This document shows positions 33,912 to 45,998 of a stretch of DNA of 64,000 nt, piece by piece. The DNA comes from Miscanthus floridulus. Lineage: Eukaryota > Streptophyta > Magnoliopsida > Poales > Poaceae. The stretch lies in assembly GCF_019320115.1 (NCBI RefSeq), contig NC_089598.1, positions 30,647,983-30,711,982 on the forward strand. The letters are read 5' to 3'. The notes under the pieces were generated by a model, which was not told the origin of the DNA, made no database searches, and saw only the letters and a program-made list of their open reading frames with translations. Positions within the stretch are counted from its first letter, which is position 1. Every line of letters begins with the position of its first letter. The position numbers were made by a program, and so were the translations under genes.

Positions 33912-35621
33912 TGTCGGATACCTATGAGAAGGGGTACCCTAAGCAAGAACCAAAAAACGACTGCGTAGACTTCGTAAAAATCGAAACCAGCTAAACACCG
34001 CTGGCCTCGGCCGATTCTCCGACTCGCCCGAGGCCCCCTCACCGCTGACCTCGGGCGATCCCCCACCGAAGGCCTCGGCCGACCCCCTCCTGTCGCAGGC
34101 CTCGGCCGGGCCGCCGACCCTCCGTCTCGTGCGAGGCGGGCTCGGCAGCACTCTGCTGCCTCTTCCTTCACCCATCCCTCTGACAAAACGTCGTGTCGCA
34201 TTAACTCAGCCAACTGCTGCCCCTGACGTCGGCCGCATGCTCGACACAGTACAGCGGAATGGCCGACGGGACAGGAGGCAGGACTGGGCAGGGGTTACCC
34301 GCCACTGTGCCAACCACTATGCACGTGGTTGGTGCCCATGCCTCACTGTGCTGCCGACTCCTGCTCCGAGAACAACGCAGCATGGGGAGCAATGTCTGGG
34401 ATACTGTGGCCTCGGAATCAGTACCCAGGACCAATAATTCCCTCCGAGGCCTCGGCAGTTTGCTTCAGGGGCTCGGCAGCCTGAGGATCCATGTCCGCCG
34501 AGCCCCCACGCTGGCTCGGCCTCGGCATCTGCAGAGCCCGGCTCCCTACGACGTCATCGCACGATGACCAGCACGTCGGCGCCCTGCCATCCACGACGGG
34601 ACTGTGCAGGGGTTACCAGCCACAGTGCTGCCTAAACTCCTGCACCAAGGACGAACACGACGTGGGGAGTCAGAACTGGGTTCCTGTGACCTCGGGACCA
34701 GCGAACTGACCGAGTTCCGCCTCGCCCGAGACTCCCGGTAGGGCCTCGGGCGAGCTGGCCATGCTCCGCCTCGTTCGAGGCCGGGCTCGTCCTGCAACCT
34801 CGTCGCCTCCGCCTCAAAAGTCGCTCTAGCAGGCTGTCGCATCCAATCAATGCGCCCAGTTGCACCCACTACGTAAGCCACGATCGGCAGTGCGCCGCGA
34901 CAGGAGCGACGGGACAACGGTCAAATCGCCTTTTTACCATTCCCTTACTGACAATACAGGGTACCATATCCTGTAGACGCACGTTCCGTACTATTCCGCC
35001 TAGATCAACTACGACGATGGCCGCCAAGACCCCGCATTGCCGCCTGCAAAGGCCTCAGCGCAGCAGGTCTCGGCACAACCGACCACAGCAGCCACCAGGT
35101 CTCGGCACTTCACCAAGTCAACAAAAGTACAGGAGCGCAGCATGTCGTCGGCCTGGAGACCATACCGACTAGACACCGACGGGAACTCCCACGACGCCGT
35201 GCTGCTCCGGGGAGCAGAATACGTCAGCAAATAGTAAACTTCTCATGTACTTCTGGCTTCCTCCTTGTGGCTATAAAAGCAGGTAGCCGGTACCATCCCA
35301 AAAGGGGAGGGCAACGAACGGAAAGACGAACCCCCCAATAGAACTACACGCTTCCACGCTGCTTGAGAACAACGCCTTAAGCAGCCCGCACTACCTCCGC
35401 CGAGACCTGGGGCTAGCCCCCTCTCTCACCTAGCTTGTAACCCCCTACTACGAGCACTCCGGTGCAAGGAATACAAGATCGATCTCTCAGACTGGACGTA
35501 GGGCCTCGATTGCCTGAACCAGTATAAACTTTGTGTCTCTTTGCATTACCATCCGGGATTAGGGGCACGCAGCACAAATTCACTCGTTGGTTGAGGGACC
35601 CCCGGTTCCAAAACACCGACA
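33912..35621 (+). repeat. 3' LTR of the gypsy element, copy 2
   Basis: 1710 bases, from TGTCGGATACC to AACACCGACA. 17 bases shorter than the copy-1 LTR, partly from loss of a short GGGTCTCGCCTCAGC-like repeat copy near 35060. TATA box CTATAAAAGC at 35271-35277. Confidence 0.9.
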
Positions 35622-35749
35622 CCGTGTAGGGACACGAGGAGACGTAGACTTCGAAGACCTGCTCTCCCGACGTCGATGACACGTCAACGATGAGATTGGG
35701 AAAACGGCGGCAACGCAACATAGTGTAAGAGGAGAAGATAAATTGTATG

Positions 35750-36017
35750 TACTGAAGACGACGTCTGGTCCGATATATATACACGTCGTGTGTGTAATTA
35801 GCCGCGCAATCACAACATTAAGATGATTGATCTGCCGTTAGTTGACTATAGCAATTAGAGCAATCACCATTAATACACTGAGGACGACGTCTCATCCAGA
35901 TATATACACGCATCGTAGGTATGGATAGTAATTAGCTGCGCAATCACAACATTAAGTTAATTGACATGCCCTTAGTCGACTATACGCTATAGCAATTAGA
36001 GCAATCACCATTAATGT
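35750..36017 (+). repeat. Two tandem ~130-bp units beside the LTR, copy 2
   Basis: Same pair as 14742-15009. Confidence 0.75.
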
Positions 36018-36583
36018 GAGAATAATTGCTTAACAAAATAAGGCAGCGCAAAATTTCTCCATGTGCATGCAAAAAATATCGAGTGAAAAGGTCTAAGAGA
36101 GAAATCGCCAGACCATTCACGTGTATGTCGCGCTCACGCCCTATTGCATCGCCACGTATGTTTCTTCCTTTTTATCTCCTCAATAGTTTAAAACAGTTAG
36201 AGACAACTCATCATATCATATATGTGCGAGTATGCTTTTAGAATTTATTTGAAATTTTTATTTAGACCAGGCCAAATTTCCGACACAGCCCACCTCCCAC
36301 TCCTGCAGGCCCCCGGTGGCGCGGCGGCGGAGAGCGCGATTCCGCGACGCCAAGGGCCCCCGTGGTTCTATTCTGCCCGCCTGCCTCCCTCTCATAATAG
36401 TCTCATCCCTTTTATTTTTTTCTTTGAATCGCTAAGGGCCATTGGATTCGATTTGAACGCCTGTGATGCCGGAAAAGTCAACAGCGCGTCACTTACTAGA
36501 GGCAAGTTACCGGATCTGCCTCCCAAGAGCCCAGAGCCCAGAGCCCACCGGAGACCGGACTGAGCCCAACCCCGCAGGCAAAG

Positions 36584-36922
36584 ATGGCGGACGTCAGCGG
36601 CAGCGGCTTCGGGGGCCGGCGCCCGCCGGGGCTGCTGGCGAACGCGGCGAAGCGCAAGGAAGGGTTCGTGCAGCTGTTCCTGATGGCGGGCGTCTTCATG
36701 ATGAGCCTGCGGTCCCTGGGCCAGAAGCACCGCCTGAACGACCTCGCCGTCGACAACGCCGACCTCCGCCGCGAGCGCGAGGACCTTTCCCACCGCATGC
36801 GGGACCTCCAGGACGCTCTCCGCAGGGAGGCGGACGACGACTCGTCCGGCGCCCTCGCGTCCCACCTCCGCCGCATCTTCACCGCCCACCCTGCGCCCGC
36901 CGCCGCCGCCGAGGAGCAGTAG
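36584..36922 (+). CDS. Small membrane/coiled-coil protein, copy 2
   Basis: Encodes the same 112 residues as 15577-15915: a Gly/Arg/Ala-rich N-terminus, hydrophobic segment at about 28-42, charged helix at about 47-85 and Ala/Pro-rich tail. No indel or amino-acid change is visible between the copies over 339 bases, whereas surrounding non-coding sequence has several. Function unknown; likely a small membrane-associated plant protein. Confidence 0.75.
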   Translation: MADVSGSGFGGRRPPGLLANAAKRKEGFVQLFLMAGVFMMSLRSLGQKHRLNDLAVDNADLRREREDLSHRMRDLQDALRREADDDSSGALASHLRRIFTAHPAPAAAAEEQ

Positions 36923-37956
36923 CGGGCTCCATTGAGAAATTTTCTCCGCGTTTTGTTCTCCGGTCGTGTGCTCGCATGTGTAGCGGTGAGGTCGTGGCCT
37001 CTTCTTTAATTTTCTTGTTGCTGCCTCACGATCCATGGCAGCGCACGCGATGTGTTTGTGGAAATGCCGCAGTGCAGACAATTTGACTGAAAGTGTTTCT
37101 ACCTGGAGACGCATGTTGAGACATTAAAACTTATTCGTGTTTCAGTGTGATCAATGCTCCTCTTATTTGTGTCCTGTTTTGTTAACTTGCGGTGTTTGAG
37201 TTCTGTTATGTGCTTCATGTACTGGCTTAATGGAGGAGAAAGAGCCCTCGCCGTCTCTGTTCATTCGACGGTAACCTGCCACACACAGTTCACCGGGAAC
37301 GTCTCCAGTCTCCAGCGTGTCCACTCCGCTCGCCGTCGGCATTGCAGCTAATTTTCGCAGGTGCCGTACGCCACTGAACAGCTCGGTTAGTAGGCAATCC
37401 ACCTGACGCACGGCGGTTTGTTCGCCCTTCCGGCAGGCGGCAACGGCAGTGAGACCGGGCCGATGATTAAGCAAGCGCGTTTCGCGTATCCGTCGCGGCG
37501 TCGCGCGCGCATATACATCTCGCTGTCGAATGGCGAGGCCGGACCGCCGGAGCACTTGCGGACTAGACGGTCTGAGGCAGTTGGCACCTCAAAAACTCCA
37601 GTAGCAAATGCTTCCGGGCAGCAGGCACCCATGCGGCCATGCTCATTTGATCTGCTCAGTGGTGAATGCGGCTGTCAAGCTGGGCTGAAATGGGGTGGTA
37701 ACGCTGGCGGCAATGCTGGGCGCCTGGTCTTGTAGTAGCAGCAGAAGTGACATGGGCCAGAAACCGGACAGGCCCACGCGAAAGGCCGAAGGCCGAAGCC
37801 ATGGCAGTAGGAATGCGATCCGCGAGCTAACTGGTGCGGGTTGAAGGTACAATAGTTCACTTTTTCCTCCTCAAGCTTCACGGTTCACCCATGGGTAAGG
37901 GCTTCCACTCAAAAAAAAAAAACATGGGTAGGACGCCCCCTGTGTAAAGAGAAATA
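36923..37956 (+). other. 3' UTR and intergenic sequence, copy 2
   Basis: Counterpart of 15916-16954. Nothing further recognised. Confidence 0.4.
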
Positions 37957-38510
37957 CTCTTTCTTCCGTCCCATAAAAAGAGTCACTACATTATCTGTGC
38001 TGGTCAAACTTTTAAAGTTAGGCTAAATTTATAAAAAAAATATTAGCAACATCTACATCTAAATAAATTTATGCTAGTTCCAAAAGCACTGTTTATGGAT
38101 GAAAGTTACTGTTCATGGCTGATTTCCTCTCACAAATTTCTCCAGATTCCTTCAAATTTCTCCAAACGAACGGGGCCATTGTGGAGGTGAAATGCAATTC
38201 TACGAGTGCTGTCACGGATACACTTGGATGTCATGCTTTGCCGCTCGATGCCAAGACACCGATTTAGCTAGAATATACTCCCTGGCGTCTACTCAAGAAT
38301 ACAACTATAGTATTCCTGCCAGTCAAACCGACAAAGTTTTGCAAATATTATTAGCATTTATATCTTTAAATAAATCTATTATAAATATTCCATACCTAAT
38401 ATAATGATATTTATTTTTTATCATGAATGTTAGTAGTTTTATATAATTTTAGTTAAAATTTAAAATTGTTTGTCGAAGAGAGAATTGCATTTTTTCTTTT
38501 ACGGAGGGAG
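37957..38510. mobile_element. Degenerate Stowaway/mariner-like element, copy 2
   Basis: Same element as 16955-17507, with the same CTCTTTCTTCCGTCCC and ACGGAGGGAG ends. Confidence 0.55.
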
Positions 38511-38518
38511 CAAGTCAC

Positions 38519-38582
38519 ACCTTACTTTTTCTTACCTCTGCTGACGTAGTACCTTACTTTTTCTTACCTCTGCTGACGTAGT
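38519..38582 (+). repeat. 2 x 32-bp tandem repeat, copy 2
   Basis: Same perfect repeat as 17516-17579. 38583-39555 beyond it is the counterpart of 17580-18552, with no gene recognised. Confidence 0.85.
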
Positions 38583-39555
38583 AAAATGCAGAGCAAAATG
38601 AACACTGCATTTCTGCCACATTTCGAAGCCCCACAAAAATGGCTTCTGACGCAGCAACAACTACTCATAAAAAAGTTGGCTTTCCGACGCAGTAACGACT
38701 AATTGGTCATTAGACAGCTATAATAATAGTACTACTACTCCAAAATAATCTACGACGGAACATTCCAACATCTCAGGCTCTATTCTACCGAGTCAATCAG
38801 CTTCAGATTCTTACGGTAAACAATGACTAATCCTACCGAACGTAAACAGTGACCTGTGAACCGGTGTGCGGGCGGGCCACGAAGATCGGAAGATCGATCC
38901 ATGGCACCTGCAGCTCAGCTTCCGCTCCGACCCACCTGTCGGCAGTCGGAGATCTGGAGTAGGTGAAGGTCCAGCCGTCCAGCGAGTGGCGTCACCGGTT
39001 CAGCTCCCCGGTCAAGTTACCGTCCAAGACTCCAAGCCGCTTCCCAAACGGCCAGCCCCAAAAATAAAAGAGTCAATTCCCTCAGTGCCATTCAAAATTT
39101 CTGGGCTTCCCTCAAAGCCATTGAAATTTTCCTTCTCCCTCAAGTGCCATCAAATGAAAATTTCGTTTCCCCAGTTGCCATTCCGTTGGTTCCCAGTTAC
39201 GTGGCTGTTAGGTTCCATGCAGAAATGACGATTTTACCCTCCGAGTCACAGTACAATTTTGCTATGTTTCCCTGGATGCCATTGCACCATATTTTCATGC
39301 ATTCCCGTAGGTACCATTGCACTGAATATTTATTCATTCCAAATCTAACAGCAAGTGTACATATATATATTTGACAAAAAAAGAGAATAAAAATACATGT
39401 ATAACACATTTACTACTATATAGACAAGGCAAGCATTTAATTGGTCATTCAATGCACATGGATGACACATAATTTAAGCATAACAATGGTTCAGGCGCCT
39501 CAAGATGACACATTACATTGCATTAGTCTTGCACATCATCATTACATCATATATG

Positions 39556-39796
39556 GGCCTTGTTTAGATTACCCCAAAATTCCAAGTTTTTTCACTCTCT
39601 CTCCATCACATCAATTTTTAGCCACTTGCATGGAGCATTAAATGTAGGTAAAAAAAAAACTAATTGCACAGTTTAGTTGGAAATCACGAGATGAATCTTT
39701 TGAACTTAGTTGGTCCACGATTGGACAATATTTACCAAATAAGACGAAAGTGCTACTATTCATCGGGTTGAAATTTTTCTCAATCTAAACAAGGCC
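39556..39796. mobile_element. Tourist-like MITE, copy 2
   Basis: Same MITE as 18553-18791: 14-base inverted ends and an ATG target duplication. Two bases longer than copy 1. Confidence 0.85.
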
Positions 39797-42050
39797 ATGG
39801 TCCAAGATGGTACTGATAGCCAACAATTTACAATACCAGAAAGAGCATTACAGTTGTGCTCACAAGCAAAATTAGATGAGTATTAGTTCTTCATCAACGA
39901 AGCCACAATTCTAAGAGCAATGAAGCCACAATTCTAATACATAATAACAGTTTGAGTTTCAGGCTCAAACAAAGTATATGCAGCTCACATGCAGCTTACA
40001 AAATCAGCAAAATAAGCCTCCATACCTAGATATTCAGTCTAGGATTTTTCTCTTGCTTCTAGTGCCCATTGTAGGACTTTCTGTAGTCTTGCTTCTAGTG
40101 CACATTGCACGACTATTAGGTGTCACCAATTCTTTCTCCTTCTTTGACATCCCTGTGGCCTTTGCCTTCTTTGCACTTAGTTTTGCTGGTTCCTTTCTCT
40201 TCTTTTGTAGGCTTGGAGGTAGCAGGTGGTGGCAGAGTAGTGTCACTAGAAGGAAATTGTATGGAGAGTACCTCAGGTTGGCTAGAACCACATGCAGACC
40301 TACACATGCATTTATCTTAATTATAAATTCAGCAAAGAACAAAAGATGTGAAGAATTAACATAATGTACATAAACTTACTTTGAAGTTTTTCCAGAACTC
40401 AAGTTATTTGAGCACCCTTGGCTGCATCACAAGTTGCAATTTAGGTGGAGTGGGTTTTGAAGTATAACAAAAAAAAATAACAATTTGTGTATCCACGTAC
40501 TTACCTAGGAGGAAAATACATCGGAGTGGGTCCTGAAGTAGAACCAGCAGGTACAATACTCATATCTGGTGATTCTTGGATAGCTTCATTCTTTTTCTTC
40601 TTCTTCCTTGGTGAGCCCCTGCATGCACAATAATATTAGTGTCATATATATATGAGTGTACCACACGCTTAAAGCCATTGCTCCCCTTCACACAAACCTC
40701 TGCAACATGTGGTGAGCATGCAGTTATATCCATCTCCAAATTGAAACTCTCCTCCTTTAACCTCTTTTTGATGTGTACAGTTTGCAGTTAATAATCCCAG
40801 AACCATTTTACCCCAACTTTACCACACGTGTTAAGATGAACTGGTCATAGATGAACTGCATATGTAGCTGATTTACTGCATAGGTGTTAGATGATAAATT
40901 TGTTATATTGCAAAGGGGGAAACATCTATCTCTGCTTTTAGTCAAGAGCGGTCAAATGGGTGATTAACAAACTCGTGCATTGTAGCTGGCTATGATTACA
41001 AATCCTGGCCACAGCCTACCAGTGATGACTGGTTAACTGAATAGAAATACATGTGTCCTGAAAATCTGTGGCCTAACTATTGAATATTGGCAAAAATGAT
41101 TTGCTCCATCCTCCAACGCTTTGCTCTGATAAAACTGCGAAGGTAGAACACATGACAAAAGAGACAACTGTGGAATTCTAAAAAAGGAGACAAGTGTGTG
41201 GTACTAGTTAATTCAGGAATAGTAGTAGTTGGCAAGTGGAACATTGTGTCAGACATGCAATTTCTCAATAGCTGTTTCGCGGAGCATTCGTGGTCGGACC
41301 AGATCGTCGGCCGCGAAAACCGGTCGAGGATGTAGGGGGAATAATTAAGCCTAACATTACCGTGGCCTCCCCGCGCGAAGTAGAAGGCAAGCAGCGCCCG
41401 ACGGCCCACCTCCTCGAGTGCCGCGTTGGCTGTTTCCTCCGCCGCCAGGCCGACGCCCTGCTTCCTCCGCCGCCCCGGCCGGCGAGAGCCCCCGCGCGGC
41501 CACCAATCCGGCGCGGGCCGTCCCACCCCTGCCCTCTGCTACGCCCGACGGCCTGCCGGCGAGCGCCCCCCGTGTGCTTGCTCCGTCTGGTTGCTCCCTA
41601 GGGTTTGCGTGTGTGTGTGCGCGCACGAACGGGGGAAGCAGAGAATGAATGGAACGAGTGGCTGACTGTTGACTAGAAAGAGTGATGGGCAAAAGAGTAA
41701 TTTCAAGTCTAGTTGGGAGCCAACTCCGTTAGAATCAACTGCGAAATTGACGGAAGTGGCACACAGGTAAAAGAAACTTCGGATCAGGGTACTGAGCAAC
41801 TTTTTCAAATTTCAATGGCACGTAGGGTATTTTGATCTTTTTTTAATGGCACGTAGGTAAAAACCCCAAAATAAAATGCACCGCCGCCTGCGGCGACACG
41901 CGCACGAAAAGGCATCGAACACATCCCTCTCGTGAGCGCGCACTGCTACCGACCTACCGTGCCGCAGTGTGATTACAGCTCGTCGCCCGAGGCGAACTCC
42001 GGCGTGCGCAACCCTAGCGCGGGCGTGGCGGCGCCGCCGGCGGTGCTAGG
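39797..42050 (-). other. AT-rich region with minus-strand ORF fragments, copy 2
   Basis: Counterpart of 18792-21045. The minus-strand fragment at 40034-40342 has the same basic TRSK-containing sequence, read in a neighbouring frame because of a one-base difference. Possible decayed transposon gene; no domain recognised. Confidence 0.25.
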
Positions 42051-42077
42051 ATGGCTCCGCCCGTGACGCCATGGTGA
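42051..42077 (+). promoter_or_regulatory. Overlapping 8-codon upstream ORF, copy 2
   Basis: ATG at 42051 encodes MAPPVTPW and ends at a TGA that overlaps the ATG of the main ORF (42071), the same as in copy 1. Confidence 0.45.
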
Positions 42078-45000
42078 GGGGCTTGCGGCTCGGTGGCCGC
42101 GCGGCCGCCGCGGCGAGGTGGTGCACCTGCCGCCGCGTCTCCGTCGCGCTCTGCGTGGGCAACCTCGTCGCCGCGCTGCTCGTGGCCCGCGCGCTCTACG
42201 CTCCTGGCTCCTTCGCGTTTGCACCCAGACGTACGCTGTTTTCCCTATCCTCAGCTCACTGTTGGTCCATCCGCTTGTTCTGATCAAATTAATCTGCCAA
42301 TTAAGTTCGTGCCTGTGGGTTTAGGCGGGGAGCTGAAGTATTCCAGGGAGCAGATGAGGTGGGTGGAGGAGTCGATCCGGATTCGCCGCGCGGCTGAGCC
42401 CGTCGAGCTCATTGAAGCGGTATGGCTGTTCTACGGAGCTCTTGTGTCTGGAATTCAGTTTGTTCAGGTGTTCCATTGAAGCGGTGACAGCTTTTGAGAC
42501 ATTGGGTTTTGGTGTCTGGTGCGAGAAGGTGAAGAAGCTGCGCAAAGCATTCGCGAGGGAAGAGAAGAGGCGAAGGGGGCTGCCGCTCGAGCTGAAGCAG
42601 AAAGTTTCGCTTGAGATTTTGCAGAGGCTGCACGATTTGGGGGGAAATTCTAATACCACGGAACAACGAGGTTTGTATTTCTGTCATTTAGTATTTTTTT
42701 TGCGAGGCTGTCATTTAGTATTTAGTTGACTTACCAAGTTGGAATTATTGCCCGGTGCATCTGGATGGTTGCTCTGCTGTTTTCAGTACTCAGGCTGGAA
42801 TGTCGTGCTCCTTTATAGTTCGTATAATCATGTGTCCATGTTGCTGTGGTTGACTGTACATAAACATACCTGCTTCTGGCTAGTTGGACCATTACTAATC
42901 TGGTGCTTTGTTAGGCTCACGCCTATGTACCAGCTCTTAGATCTGAAAAAGATACATTGAGACGAGCTTTACCCGACCATTTCCTTTCTTCGATAAAGAG
43001 CAGAATATAGGTCCTTGTGGACTTTTCATGTTTCTTTATTTCTCTTTTCTCTTCTACTCCCTCGGTCCTAAATTACAGGTCATTTTGGCTTTTGTAGGTA
43101 CGTAGCTTTGGCTTTTCTAGTTACATAGCTTTTGCTATGCACCTAAATATACGGTATGGCTAGATACAAAGCGACCTATAATTTGGAATGGAGGGAGTAC
43201 TTTTTCCTGTAATTTCACACGAAAACAATAAATCCCATCCATGCTTTTGAGAACTATGGGCCATCATTTCTATGATAACCTTGTACAAAAATTATTAAGC
43301 CAGGTTCTGGCAGCTTACAACTCCAGCGTACTTATTCATGGACTTGCCATTTACGCGCTGCTTCTTTTATCTGGCTTGTTGTCCTCACTGGATTTTTTCT
43401 TCAAGTTTTGTCTGATTTGTTGAAACCTTATTGGTTGGCATTCATTCTATTATTAGTCAATAGGACAAGACAAACTGTGATTTCCTTTGTTTTTTTTATA
43501 AAGGTGCTTGTAAGATATGATTTAGTCTCGTATTTAGACAAATAATGACAGGGAAGTACCAAGCGATACTGATGGTTTAGGAAAGTTTACTATTATCATA
43601 GTCATACTGAATTTCACACTTACTTTCCCTTTTAGGGTTGTAGGTGAGACCTTTTCTTTAAAAAGAAAGTGATGGGGATATAGGTTAGACCGTTAGAAAA
43701 ATCTAAAATTGTTTTCTGGTTGTGCATTTGATCTGTACAAATATGTACCACTTAGTTATTAATTGCAAGGCTAAATATATGTAGTGTTAGACATGATTTA
43801 TTTTATATGTTTACTAACCTAAATAAAATCTTTTCCTTCCATTTTTCTAATATACGCCAGAAGCTGTAGAAGCATGGCGTGTTGGGAAGCTTAAGTACAT
43901 GAGAAGTACATCTACTAAGAATTTATCAAATGTTGGCCTCTCCAGTGAAGAATCAAGTATGTGAGCTTAGTTGAAGTTACTATGATGACATATTTGTACT
44001 TGTTTATTTTTTTAACATTTGTAATGTCCTATGATTCGATATTTAGGGATGTTAAAGCGAGCCTTGGAGTTTAACTGGCAAATGCTATTGGAGGACATTG
44101 GTCTTTGGATACCTCCCACTATATATCATATCGAACATGATGACAAGCCTGAGAATGAACCAGAAGGTTATTTCGTTTACACTGTTCATGTTGCCAGCAT
44201 TGTTGATTAGGTCTTACGGGTCATTAATCGTTACCAAATTGTGCCGTGATTTTAAATTGCTCCAAGAGATAACAGACAATTGAATAATGGTTCTTGATTC
44301 ATGTTAATGTTGCAGATGAAGAGATAATACCTGGTCCACCTTTGCCCCCTGAATGCAATACTGAACTGCATACTGATTATGGTGGCACTGCTGTTAGATG
44401 GGGCTTAACACATCACAAAGAAAGTGCCGCAGATTGCTGTCAAGCCTGTATAGATCAGGCTAAGAGGGCCAGACCAGGAGCTTTAAAGTGTAATATCTGG
44501 GTTTACTGTCCGTCTGAGTATGGATGCTACTCGCCAGACAAATATGAACACAAACATCAAGAATGCTGGTTGAAGCAGGTATTTTCTGTTGTCTTCTATG
44601 TGTTAATGTGTATATTTAAGTACTTAACTGATATAAGAGAATAGACTTAAGTCCAGCTCTCATGCATAGTTGGTGATGTCAGTTCATTATTACCAAATTT
44701 GTCCTGTTTCCTGGGATAGTGACTTCCAAATTGTGTTATGTTTGTTGCATATATGATACAAGTATTGGTTTTTTAACAACGGTAGGACACATGAAGTGTA
44801 GCTACTGGGCCTCTAACTTGGTTATCATGGTTTTTGGGCAGTGGATAGAGCAGGCAGCGCAAGTGCAGCCGACACAATTCTGGTGGCCTGGCATTGAGTT
44901 ATTTTTTCTTTTACTTGATAATACAGTCTTGTTCCATCGCTTAGTTAATAAATCAATATGTCCGCGGTATTGTACAAACTGTTAGTGGAAACATGTTTGT

Positions 45001-45998
45001 GTTGCGTGTTCAGGTTATCTGTTTCTTGGTGGCTCATTTTGGCTGAATTGCTGATATAACACAAAATCTAGTTACTTGTTTGTATGGCACCCCCGACATC
45101 CAGGCCATTGCTTGCGATTGCTAGGATTCGTTTTAATGGAAGTTTTCATGTTGGTATGGTGAAAATTTTCTACCGTGCAGTGGTTAAAATTTCTTACCAT
45201 GCACTGGAATGTGTTTCATTATGGTTTCTGAAGCTCTCCAAAATTTTTGCGATGACTGATTTATTGGATACCTCAGCTGGAACATTCCAGCGCTATCTAT
45301 AGAAGGTGGAACATTGACCAGGAAAAAAAAATGGAATCCATCATATATATGAAAGTGAAAAAATTATGCTGCAATAGTGTACACTTGAGTAGCCACTTTA
45401 TTCTCCGTCTGAGGTTGATCGGGCCGATGGAAATGGATGGTCCAGATATCCAGGGTGCTATCTACCCAGGCACAAAAACTGCTCTCATGTTCAAAATATT
45501 CATGCCCAGAAGTTGATTCTCTCCCCCTTTTATACACGTTGGAGATCTAATGTTTGTACATGATGGTCTGAAACTATAAAATGCTATCTTTAGTTCTCTT
45601 GAATTTATTCTTTCATGACTTAACATTCATATTTTTGTATTTCTAAGTTTTGACCATGTGAGGAAATCTGAATGAATATTCAGGTTCTTTATTTAATAAA
45701 CTCCCTTTAGATACTTAATAGTGAGATGCTGTTCTTGGACTCTTCCTTCCAAATGAAACTTCATGTTTTTTTCACGTTTGATCTAATGTAGTCATTGAAA
45801 TCCTGGTATTCCATTCATATATATGTTATCAGAATGGATCCTGTTCCACCTGAGAAGTAATTTCGGCTGTATTGGTTTGTATTTCAGGCTGACCACCCTA
45901 GATTAAACTTCAAAGACCGGTACTCTGAGACATACAGAGATTCTCATCCGACTGCTCCTGTCGTTGTGCCATGGATGTCTGGTGTCATTACTGCATGA
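42071..45998 (+). CDS. Signal-anchored Cys-rich plant protein, intact seven-exon copy
   Basis: Exons 42071-42230, 42325-42419, 42529-42670, 43861-43956, 44047-44166, 44316-44578 and 45888-45998 join in phase to 328 residues plus TGA; every intron is GT-AG. Residues 1-22 are basic (WCTCRR near 17-22). A hydrophobic segment at about 23-44 (VSVALCVGNLVAALLVARAL) suggests a type II signal anchor with the rest in the lumen or outside. Residues 86-164 are charged and helical (KLRKAFAREEKRRRG, LKQKVSLEILQRLHDLG). Residues 205-292 are Cys-rich (PPECNTELHTDYGG, ADCCQACIDQA, KCNIWVYCP, GCYSPD, ECWLKQ), resembling a PAN/apple-like fold. The end is VVVPWMSGVITA. I recognise it only as a conserved uncharacterised plant protein. 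Intron 2 (109 bases) was chosen because it alone keeps the frame. Confidence 0.8.
43057..43197. mobile_element. Stowaway MITE in intron 3, copy 2
   Basis: 141 bases, CTCCCTCGGTCC... to ...GGAGGGAG, flanked by TA. Same insertion as 22064-22205. Confidence 0.85.

Noticed and set aside
42420..42528. Reading exon 2 of the seven-exon gene straight through instead of splicing
   Set aside because: The read-through hits TGA within 20 codons. A GT-AG intron at 42420-42528 restores the frame and joins two helix-forming segments in phase.
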